Both the position numbers and the translations under genes were made by a program. This document shows positions 47,350 to 57,345 of a stretch of DNA of 64,000 nt, one piece after another (position 1 is the first letter of the stretch; the number at the start of each line of letters is the position of its first letter). The DNA comes from Zychaea mexicana (lineage: Eukaryota > Mucoromycota > Mucoromycetes > Mucorales > Lichtheimiaceae): positions 1 through 64,000 of the forward strand of contig NW_026516725.1 in assembly GCF_025766255.1 (NCBI RefSeq). Direction: 5' to 3'. The notes beneath the pieces are model-generated. The model searched no databases. It was not told where the DNA came from and saw nothing but the letters and a program-made list of their open reading frames with translations.

Positions 47350-48559
47350 GACGTTCAAGTTGAATATTGCCATCGATAGCGATAAACATACAATTCTAAG
47401 CGACGAATGTAATGCTTGTCAGTTTTATGTAATAAAATACAATACTTCTTTAAATGATGCTCTCTTACTGGATGACACGTAGGACATCCATATTCTTCTT
47501 TTGCCCATTCATTTTTCGATACCAGTTCTTCTTCTACTAGTGTGGTAGTCTCTAAATACTTAAAGAACGTATGTCCAAAATTTTTATGCAACGTTTCATC
47601 CTTCTATAAACGCATCGTAATTAATTGCAATTAGAGTGCCGTTTGAACCAATGTATGATTGTTCCTCGTGCGTCACTTACATGGAAATCATGAACGTGAG
47701 ATACGGTGCTTCCAAATGCTTGGACAGCTGTGTGTCCAAAACCTCGAAGCGTGGCGTAAAACTCCAAAACACAGAGGTGAAACGCCATTTCTGGCTGCGC
47801 AGGTGTTGCTGCAAGCAAATGATGCCTCATAAGATATACTGGTTCATACGGATAGCATTTTTTGCAATGTATGAGCGTTTTCTTTAGTATATCTACATAT
47901 CGGAACGATTATTTAGTTGTGATGAATAGATAATGTCGAGCATATACTGATCATATTCACTCTGTACCAGTCATGTATACGCAATCAACATTACGTGTCA
48001 CCATCTTAGGGTTGGCACATCCTTTACATGGTTCCACCATGGTATTGAGGTTTCTTGCTTTGTACTGTGGACCTTCGCCCTCAAAACAGATAATATAAGC
48101 TTATATAAGCTTTGGCATTAGTTCGCCCCAGGCTTCATTGGCTCTCTCTACGCGGCCTTGATTGGTACGTGGGGGTGGCGAAGTGAGAGGAATATTCAAG
48201 TCACTGTCGTCATAACCGTCATACTCCTCTGCATAATCATCCCACGCACTTGCTAAACGACATTACTGTTAATTTTAGATGTTACAATGGATGGTATAAA
48301 CATGCATCATACCATCTTGACTTGTCGTAGCTATAGAAGAGGTCTCAGTGCGAGGTCGTTTTTCAGCGCTCGCATATGCAGTTTGCACATCGTCTAGTTG
48401 TGCGAGTCACTTTCTCACCGGAACAAGAACTGGCTTCCCTTTCTTAAACACTGCGTCACCGTTTTTGTTTCTTTTCTGCTCGTACCTAGTGCTGAAATTC
48501 TCGGGTCGGATTTCATGATCCTTATATCTGATAGTATATTGGGATCTTTTAGGTGTCAT
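47350..48559 (-). pseudogene. KDZ (Kyakuja-Dileera-Zisupton) transposase, N-terminal half
   Basis: ATG at 48559 (MTPKRSQYTIRYKDHEIRPE). Exon 48559-48313 joins exon 48252 onward in phase (TTSQDG/ASAWDDYAEEYDGYDD). It continues LTSPPPRTNQGRVERANEAW, a Cys-containing CxC-like region (EPCKGCANPKMVTRNVDC), HHLLAATPAQPEMAFHLCVL (the KDZ landmark before the core) and GCPTCHP. After a frameshift comes FIAIDGNIQLERH, the KDZ DGN motif. In-frame stops: TGA at 48407-48409 and TAA at 48101-48103. The gene is cut at 47349 by element C, so the catalytic second half is absent here. Known: KDZ elements are large DNA transposons common in fungi. Confidence 0.75.
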
Positions 48560-48680
48560 TGCGATAAGGGAAGAGGATCAGATGATAAAAAAGTAAAAAG
48601 TGGAAAAGAAGCAAGAAAAAGGGTGTAGCATACAGTTTTCTGACAAGCTATTTAAAGGCTGAGAGGAACAAAAAACTCAT

Positions 48681-49903
48681 TTATTCTGTATCATCTACCT
48701 CGTGAATCAATAACTTATTCTTTTCATCTCTCTCACAAAACTCAATTGCTAATTGACCTACAAACTTACCATCTCCGAGCAGTTTGACAACTTCGTCCTT
48801 TAGCCCTTTATGAAGTTGGGCTAATTGACCATCCCGTAATAAAACCGGTCTGAGAGCATTCGGATGGTACTGGCCTTTTTCATCCTTTCCGAAATCGAAC
48901 CCAACCAATCGAAGCCGCTTTTTCTCGTTGTAATAATGGGCGGTAAGCCCGGCATCATCGGCAGTCCGCTTGAGTTTCCTTTTACGTCTTTTCCTCTAAA
49001 AAATGTTAAATGCTCACCACATCAATAAGGGACTGATGTTTTAACAATTCTATTTCGCATCATTATGCTAACACTCTCCATCGTGGCATTTGAGCAACGG
49101 CCAGATTTGGCGCTTCTTGCACCAATCTCATGTCTCATCGACTCTATATCAACAATGACAGCATCAAAATAAAACATCACTGCTTGCAAACAGGTGCATA
49201 TCTTACTGGAACGTTCTTCATGCTCTATATAGAAGTATAATGGACTTCAGTGAGTATTATTTACACAGGTGGGGATTGTTCTGATATTCACCTCTACATT
49301 TGGATTGAAACGTTGAGAACATAGCGCCTATCGCCAAGGCGTGACGTGAAGCACCTAGAAACAGAGTAAAGTTCATTGTATGCTTAGAATAATCACATCT
49401 TTATATACCTGAATTATGGTACGCCATTTCGTTGTCCCAGTCTTCTGGATGATCGCTATTGAGTGTTACAGCTGCGTCCGTATCGAGCTTCTCCTTCATT
49501 TGGTGCAGCAATGCACAAAGTTCATCCTTTAACGATTTCGCCAGTTTTGCACAGTCATCAGGATTACTCGGCTTCTCTGATCTTTTTTGGTTTTCATCCT
49601 TCACCCTCTGCTGAAGATATGCTTTCGCGCCCTCACTACAGTACTTGAAGTGATCCTTTGAAGTTTGATCCTTGGTGTTGGTACACTCAAAGTTTGCTGG
49701 AAGTCCCAACTCTATGATTGTAGTAAAAACTATTATAACAATGCATGGTGTCAGCATATCTTTACTGACCGCTTTTTTCGTCAGGAGTTCCCCTCGAAGC
49801 CCAACACCACGAAAATATTCCACTCAGAGAGCTCCCTTTCGAAAATCTTATATGGAAGAGTAGTTAAATGGTCAAAGTGGTTCGAAGATTCAGTCGTTGA
49901 CAT
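48681..49903 (-). pseudogene. Decayed multi-exon hypothetical gene
   Basis: Minus-strand exon-like blocks: MSTTESSNHFDHLTTLPYKI at 49903, YFRGVGLRGELLTKKA (after a frame change), LGLPANFECTNTKDQTSKDH, CAKLAKSLKDELCALLHQMK, SRHALAIGAMFSTFQSK, MFYFDAVIVDIESMRHEIGA, RKRKLKRTADDAGL and, at the end, GQLAIEFCERDEKNKLLIHE to a stop at 48681. Introns with GT-AG borders separate most blocks. It is soluble and charged, with a basic stretch near the C-terminus. Its start lies 122 bp upstream of the KDZ gene's ATG, on the same strand. Family not recognised. It may be a cargo gene or another repeat-family member. Confidence 0.4.
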
Positions 49904-50321
49904 TGTGAGATGAGTGCCAATATGTTCTGCGTAAGTCAGTGCTAAATAGAGGGAAGAGAGTAGTGCAAAGCTAATTGAAAGTTAGCAAAATTAGTGATTA
50001 ACGCTGGTTCTAAAAACTGTTGACTTTTGCAAATAAAAGGATTTAGTGGGCAATTTTTAGCAGGGTAATCTGCGTGCATGCAGTGGTGCGTTGATAGAGT
50101 AAGCTCGCTGTAGGCAAAGTCCCATGGAAAATCTGGAAAAAATGTTCCTGGTGGTATCTCGATTAAATAATATTTCATTCTGGTTATTACCACCTTCTTT
50201 GATTCTTTTAGTAGCTAGTGCTTTCGTAGAAAATGGAGCAGGTACAATAACTGAATATGTAATGAATATTAAAGAATTAACAGACATCTTATTATTAAAT
50301 AATAATATTGATATTAGTTTA

Positions 50322-51051
50322 TAGTGCCCGCCACCTAGAAATGTAAATTTTTGGACCAATTTTCAATGTTTTATTTCAACTAGTTTCACTTATACAACCT
50401 ACTTTTTTGGCTTCATAGAACGATAGAGAGAGGCTCAAAGAATAATTCTATGAAACGTTTTTGTATACATACGAGCAAAAAAAATTGAGAAATAAAGTGT
50501 TGAAGCTGGTGTCGATTTCAAAATTTAGCAGAGGATTTTGTCAGAATGTCCACCCTACTATACACTATAGTATATGACATTGAATCGGCGATTTCTATAT
50601 TAAGAAGGTAGTGTAACATTAGTGGTAAGCATTGGTGCAATATATACCTCAGCCTTCCAATCAACATTGACTGTAATGGTGCCAGGTAAATTATAAGTAG
50701 GATGACAGTTTTATTGTTCCTTCTTTTTCCAAAACATTCTATACAATGGGGAGACTCAACAAGTACCAGAAGAACCTTAAAATTGTGCAAGATTCAAAGA
50801 ACACAATTAAGTAAATCTCTTGTGCGTTCAAAGAGAACTGTCAGTTTCTAATAATCATATAAGAAGAATCATGCGAGAGTAGTTGTTTATTTAAGTCATC
50901 CTCTGAGAAAGGACTCACTAGATGAAAAGCAGAAAAAATATAAGTCCCACTATCGATGAATAAATATCACTTAAATAAAAATGGAAATTTATAAAGGCAG
51001 AATCTTAAATTTTTGAAATATCCACTTGTTGTTTCTAGGTAGCGGGCACCA
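50322..51051. mobile_element. MITE A, copy 1, inside the mitochondrial ORF
   Basis: 730 bp with ends TAGTGCCCGCCACCTAGAAA and, inverted, TGGTGCCCGCTACCTAGAAA. TA is duplicated at 50320-50321 and 51052-51053. The uninterrupted sites at 36670 and 45920 show the exact empty site (gatattagtttagcagtaat). The long minus-strand frame inside (90 codons) is shared with the second copy but shows no transposase motif. Confidence 0.92.
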
Positions 51052-51428
51052 TAGCAGTAATGTTGTTTAGATTAAAAAGAAATAGTAATATCAATTTAAA
51101 CTTTAAAAAATTATTAAGCTCTATTTTAAAATTCTTAAAATATTTTTCTTTTGTATTTATTATTTTATCATTTACTTTAGTTTTTAAATATATTTGTTTA
51201 AATTATTATTCTGATAGTTTATCTATTGTATATTGTGCTGGAAATGATGAAAATAATATTGATCAAGAAAAGGTAAATTCTCTTGCAAATGTTTTAACTC
51301 AAATTCTTATAGAAGGATTAAAAGTACAAGTTGGTCTTGATCCTTCGACAACTAATCTTGCAGCTTATGGAGCTGCAGCTGCATCTGGTTCTGTTTCAGT
51401 TTATGCTGCTATTAAAGCAGCAACATTA

Positions 51429-53181
51429 TGAACACACACAACCAAAAATCGGATTCGACCCTTGTTTATCCTCCCTTGAAGCACAAGATGGGTCGGATGC
51501 GGGAAAACTAGCTGAAGCATTTGTCGCACATCATAAAACGACAGCAACTGATGCCAAAGGAGTACTAACGTCCTTAAAAGATTCTTTTTTTCAAATCCGG
51601 TACAAACGACGTAATCATCTCGCATTACAAGCATACTGTGAAGAACTTTCAACTTTCATTAAAACCACAGCATTTAAGAACGAATTCAAATCCGCCTTTG
51701 ATTCTGCTCGGCTAAACTGTTTGACAAGACGAAGCGCGTATCAAAATGCCCAACGCCTATCTTTGATCGAAAGTAAACGATATGCTGCTGAACTTGACGC
51801 AGAACTAGTTGGTACATCATCATCATCATCATCATCGCCAGTAGCAACAACACCAATATCAGTATCAAGTTCTGAGCTCACGAGAAAGGTAACTTACTAA
51901 TTAAATGAAAGCGTATATAACGACATTTCGATATTCTAATGTAACTATTTTAGCGTGAACATGATAATCTTTATGCTGACGACGCAACAGAGCATCCCGA
52001 TCATCCTTCAATTGGAACAGTGATCAAGAGACGTGCGATCGATCTTCATGACACTTATCAACAAGGCACAAAATTATCAGAAGCAGATCGTAAACTGATG
52101 AGGTAGGATTAACTTTACTATTTATTTGCAAATACGTTTAGAACTCATATACTAATCATAGCATATTTTTGTATAGCTCTGGTTTATCTTCGATCCTTGA
52201 CCTTGTCGATCAATCAAATACTGGTCAAGCTAAATGGTTTGCTGAGCACGCCCTTGATACAACATCTGACTTATTACTGTCGAAACTTCAAGTAGCAAGT
52301 TATAGAATGCCATTGGAAGTCACGAAAAATTGGAAATTGGTATCTGCTGTATGTCAAATATCTTTTTTTTTGTTTATATAAATATATCATTACAACCTTT
52401 GTTAACTGTCATTTATATATTTATATACGTGTAGCTGGCCAAAAACAACAACGATCTTACGGCTGCAAGAAGTTTTTTGGCAAAATGGAAAAGCGGAACA
52501 AAGAATAATCATTTATACAAGATTATCAGTGTCATGGAAGTTTTGTATGTGTTAATACTACTTTCTGTGCGTTTGTTGAGCTGATAACTAAGTTCTGAAT
52601 TGATAAAATATTTTTGATCTCTACATAGTATCGACGTGTTTGACAAGCAGCATTCTTATTTCACCAGCACTTTAGTATCACGTTGGACAGAATATGACTA
52701 TTTATTGAAAATATGGGGCCCGATCATTGAAGCAATCTTGTCAATAAATGGCGTAGTCCGACTCAAAGGTACATTACCGTAAACTGAAAATAGGAACCGT
52801 CATTTGGTTAACTGATCACTGATTTTATTGCTAGTAGGGAAAGCATTAATCCTATTAGCACCACGAGTAAAGGCGAGCTGTACGACGCTGATAAAATTCG
52901 CGCATTCAAGATCGACTTACGTTTCATATACGATACTGAAAAGGATGAATATGATGTTGGTGCTGGGGAAGCATCGATGGAACCAGCAGCACCGAAACTT
53001 TTTCATGATCTGGGAAAGCTCTTACGTGAAGGGAAGGACGTTCTTGATGGCATTCTGGGTTGTACATTGGAGGACGCTACGGCAGAGAGGGCGAGCGGTT
53101 GGATCATTCAGATTTGTGGTCTTCAAGGCCAAATCTCGTCACTGCATTTAATACGAAAGGGACTTTATGTTGCGATACCCT
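51429..53181 (+). pseudogene. Multi-exon gene-family member, copy 3, truncated
   Basis: Clearest exon set: a first block to LTRK (GT at about 51889), REHDNLYADDATEHPDHPSI, SGLSSILDLVDQSNTGQAKW, LAKNNNDLTAARSFLAKWKS, DVFDKQHSYFTSTLVSRWTE and the block with KLFHDLGKLLREGKDVLDGI ending GLYVAIP. The same 1-nt loss as copy 1 is present at the exon end near 52768. The end is cut by MITE B at 53182. Confidence 0.6.
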
Positions 53182-53960
53182 TATGGTGCAAGCACCTTAT
53201 AATCCGCAAATTTTTGGGTAATCTTTGAATCCCTACTACTTTTTAATGTCACCTTAAAATAAAAAAAGAAGCGGCTACTTATGTTTTTTAGACCTTTAAT
53301 AACAATATTTGTGGATTAGATTTGAGTTCTTGCTTCTTTAAAAAAAGTTATAGGCTTCTGAAGTTGGTCACTTCTGGCTGAGGGATAGCAAATTGAAACA
53401 TATAGGATTATACTTAAGCAAGCGGAAATCAAGTTTAGCCTGATGGGTAAAATATTTAAGCGGTCCAAAGCCACTTACGACTGGCTACTAACTTAGGTTC
53501 ATGTTTGCTTTGCCTTCTCATGCATATTCCACACAATTTATCCACTATACCTCGTCCTAAAGATCAAAAGAAAGCTGCTAAAAAGCACAATTGAACAGAA
53601 ATCGGTAACTTCGTCACTATAATGGAGCAATTGCAGCTGCATATGAGGAATGTGCGACAACTCCTCTGCTGGCCTTCAGAAACACCTTCCTATTGCTTTA
53701 GACTAAGCTTTTCCCCCAATAACCCCATAAAGATTCATAGATATTACAAAAGATGGTTTTATTATATAGAAGCATATAAGTAAAGGGAGAGGATGCCTGG
53801 GCAGAAGATGAAGAAGTGAGGATATTCATAACCAAAATTGCAAGCTCCCATCAGAAAGTAGGCATTGATGATCAAAAACTACCATATATAGAAGCGGAAT
53901 CTGAAAACTCGAAATTGAAACAAATTTCAAAATTGTGGATTATAAGGTGTGTGCACCATA
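53182..53960. mobile_element. MITE B, copy 2, at a recombinant junction
   Basis: Inverse orientation of 43008-43784, near-identical over its length. Left flank: the gene-family exon at exactly the site where MITE B sits in repeat copy 2. Right flank: a DUF6729 gene interrupted within DPNGYAGY. Confidence 0.88.
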
Positions 53961-54510
53961 CATAACCCGCATATCCATTAGGATCATCGAGGGAGGGAAA
54001 GGTATGTAGTGAAAGTTTGGGTTCTGTTTGTCGAGCATGTCGTGTTGGTCTGGATATGTTGACGATGCACAAGTGAATCGAGGTATTGGAGATGCAGCTT
54101 GACGTAGCGTAGTGTGTAGAAATCTCGAAGAGTTGCTTGAACTTGGTTGATGCCCATTCCACTTTGCACGGCAGTACGAAGTAGATCACCCACCAGTTTT
54201 GACACTGCACTACGATGGGTACTATTAGCAGGAAGCTCTGCTTACAAGTGCTCGGGCAGCTGACGAAGTAGTATGTGGTCGTCGTGCGCGTTCATGATAA
54301 CATTGCAAGCCTTGTTGCTGCAGCGGTATCTCAGAGACATTAAATAGAAGCATCTTCTATAAAGTTAGTGCTTTTCTTAGCAATATAAATGTTGTACTGA
54401 TACCTATCAATATCTACAACGCGTCGAGCATAAGGATCCTTGTTAAATCCTTTGGACTGCAATTCGGCTTTAGCTTCACAAGTGCATATCAATGGCTTTG
54501 ATACAAAATG
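53961..54510 (-). pseudogene. DUF6729-type transposon gene, N-terminal fragment
   Basis: Two exons joined in phase over a 47-bp intron (54403-54357). The first ends CEAKAELQSKGFNKDPYARR and VVDID; the second begins RCFYLMSLRYRCSNKAC. Then LRQLPEHL, a TAA (54242-54244), AELPANSTHRSAVSKLVGDL and GMGINQVQATLRDFYTLRY; after a frameshift comes DDPNGYAGY at the edge of MITE B. The RRV.DIDRC.YL...RYRC...C motif and the HRS.V...V..L.R....G motif are characteristic of DUF6729 proteins, found in DNA-transposon genes of fungi and protists. The catalytic part is missing. Confidence 0.7.
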
Positions 54511-54943
54511 ATGTGGAAGCCAGAGAAAAATGCAAGGTAAATAGAGCTTTTTGGGATTTGCTGTGTGGTGTCGTATATAAACAAATAAGTACAGTGATAC
54601 AGAAAGACGTTCTTTATTATGAGAAGGTGAAAGAAGAACTAACGAATAACGATTACTATCATAACGTCTTATTTTGTGTAAGAGTTTCGAATCCCGTTAA
54701 ATAGGGTAGATAATATAAGAAGAGTAAATAAATCTGGATGAAATGCTATATTTTAAGCAGAAATGATGAAGTTGGGGTGTGGGAGTTCAACAACCAGGAA
54801 TTATACGTCTAGAACCACAAAAGATGATCCTTTTACTAGGATAAGGAAAAAGGTAAAGTTAAGTGAAAGAGAAGCTAAAGAACTGGACTGAACTCTTTAT
54901 TATCGAATCAACTAACTGTCTATTTATAGTAATTCTAATGCAT
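54511..54943. other. Spacer between DUF6729 fragment and MITE A copy 2
   Basis: AT-rich. A 70-codon plus-strand frame (54492-54704) overlaps the DUF6729 exon antisense and has no support. Confidence 0.4.
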
Positions 54944-55686
54944 TATGGTACCCGCCACCTAGAAATGTAAATTTTTGGACCAATTTTCAATGTTTTATTT
55001 CAACTAGTTTCACTTATACAACCTACTTTTTTGGCTTCATAGAACGATAGAGAGAGGCTCAAAGAATAATTCTATGAAACGTTTTTGTATACATACGAGC
55101 AAAAAAAATTGAGAAATAAAGTGTTGAAGTTGGTGTCGATTTCAAAATTTAGCAGAGGATTTTGTCAGAATGTCCACCCTACTATACACTATAGTATATG
55201 ACATTGAATCGGCGATTTTTATATTAAGAAGGTAGTGTAACATTAGTGGTAAGCATTTGTGCAATATATACCTCAGCCTTCCAATCAACATTGACTGTAA
55301 TGGTGCCAGGTAAATTATAAGTAGGATGACAGTTTTATTGTTCCTTCTTTTTCCAAAACATTCTATACAATGGGGAGACTCAACAAGTACTAGAAGAACC
55401 TTAAAATTGTGCAAGAGTCAAAGAACACAATTAAGTAAATTTCTTGTGCGTTCAAAGAGAACTGTTAGTTTCTAATAATCATGTAAGAAGAATCATGCGA
55501 GAGTAGTTTGTTTATTTAAGTCATCCTCTGAGAAAGGACTCACTGGATGAAAAGCAGAAAAAATATATGTCCCACTAGCAAATTTTCGATGAATAAATAT
55601 CACTTAACTAAAAATGGAAGTTTATAAAGGCGGAATCTTAAATTTTTGAAATGTCCACTTGTTGTTTCTAGGTGGCAGGCACCATA
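54944..55686. mobile_element. MITE A, copy 2
   Basis: Element 54946-55684 with ends TGGTACCCGCCACCTAGAAA and, inverted, TGGTGCCTGCCACCTAGAAA, and TA on both sides (54944-54945, 55685-55686). It is in the same orientation as 50322-51051 and nearly identical to it. Confidence 0.92.
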
Positions 55687-56974
55687 GCAATAACTAATCT
55701 AATTAGTTCGTTCGCCACTGCGCAAAATACAGAAGAATCAGGTAGTACTGGATTACTCTATTCCTTTTCAACTTGAAGTAGTTGCTCGCTCTGCTCTATC
55801 CTTAATACCCAAGCTCATCGACATAGCAGCAAACGATTAATCTTCACTCAAATTTATAGACAGTTTTTCTTATATGTATCGTTTTCATATTCACTCATTC
55901 ATTACCTCCCTCTTTTATTCGTGGCTCGCCCCTTGCCTAGCTACGCGTGACCGCTTAATAAAAATCGGCTATATTTAGGGCAGATCTATTTGCACCCCCC
56001 TCATGCACCCCCCCAGTCACTGCCCAGCCCAGATTTTTAATTTGCACCCCCCTCCTACTGGAACACCTTTATTATGCAGAGAAGGAGTTATGAAAAAATC
56101 ATTGCTATTTTTGACGAGTCTTTTTCATTCATAAAGCCCGTACTATTAATCATTCCAAGCAACGACAGGAACATTCAAGACACTCATCGAGTGATTCCTT
56201 TTAAAAACAGCTCTAAAATAGGCCGTGTGTGGGCGGGTAGTTAATTTTTATGCAACGAGACTAATAGTCTTAGCAACGATTTCAACTGGGATGAACAAAA
56301 GGAAAATTGTTTTGCTTTCTTTTGCTTAAAAGGTTCATAGTTGACAAGACTAGGATAAATGTGCAAGTATTCAATGATTTCATCGTGGCTGACAAAGAGG
56401 CAATCGGAAGTCACTATGTAAAGTCTAGAGATGGTAAATTAACAAAAGAAACCTGATTCCTGTTTATTTTTTCATACACTTTGGCTTCTTTGGCTAGTAT
56501 TACGGCGGCTCCCTTGCAGACTAATAAACATTGTGTTGGACGAAAAAAAGTAGCCAGAGTGGTGTGATTTGAAGGCGATTGACTATTGTGTGGGTGGGCT
56601 TTATATGTTCGCTGGTGCAGTAACAGACTATGTGTGAAGAGGAGCATCTTTTATGTGATCGTCGTTTCTCATTTTTTCATCTTAAAATGACGAAGCAAAT
56701 ATCGATGATGAAACTGATGACTGCAACTGGTATTAAATGTCATTACACTCGAAACATTGTGTACACACTAAATACTGTACATTTGACGAACTATGCGAGT
56801 GTATCTCTGTTTTTCCCTTGGCTATTACCTAGATGGCAAGATGAACTCCAACATTGAACAGACACCATATGGATGGTCCGACATATTTAAGGAACTAAAG
56901 AGTCTAGTAGAATGCGCAAGGGATTAATCTTTTTTGCATACACACACACGCTGGCAGACTACTGCTCATGCTGA
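55687..56974. other. Intergenic with a GCACCCCCC-repeat block
   Basis: At 55978-56055 the string TTGCACCCCCCTC or ATGCACCCCCCCA occurs three times. This is reminiscent of repeated motifs at transposon ends, but no inverted partner was found in the window. Coding-like minus-strand pieces near 56345-56420 (IVTSDCLFVSHDEIIEYLHI) and 56447-56530 could be exons of an unknown gene. I cannot assemble them. Confidence 0.35.
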
Positions 56975-57345
56975 TATGGTGCAACCGATTTTAAATAGAC
57001 AAAATTTTTAGATTTTTTTGGAATCTATCTAGTCAATGGGAACAAAAAAAATCAAAAAACCAATTCACAAGTCTAATAGAGTGACATATGTAGTTTAAAA
57101 CTTGTGTTTTAGATTCTTTTTAAAAGTAGATCTCGAGGAGCAGATAGCATTTGAAGTTGGGGACTTTTGGGGACTTTAAGCAGGGAAGGCTGAAATTTTG
57201 TTATATTTTCAAAGACCGTTAAGCCGTTTGTGTCACCTAAAATATCAGCAATGTTACACAAGCTTCATGGTATTCTGATATACATAGCTAATTATATTCA
57301 TGATTGTTCCTTGTTCTTCCTCTGCCTTCTTTTGTATCATTTATC

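Larger units (their letters stand above)
50150..53181 (+). repeat. Repeat unit copy 3, inverted, with inserted MITE and truncated end
   Basis: Inverted relative to copies 1 and 2. The mitochondrial part is 50150-50321 plus 51052-51428, split by MITE A, and the nuclear part is 51429-53181. It stops at MITE B, so the last exons present in copies 1 and 2 are missing. Its cox1 exon ([27 protein letters not shown]) is the least damaged of the three. Confidence 0.85.

Noticed and set aside
50518..50790. 90-codon minus-strand frame repeated at 55142-55414
   Set aside because: It lies within MITE A and is shared only because the element is duplicated. It has no transposase motif and no good context.
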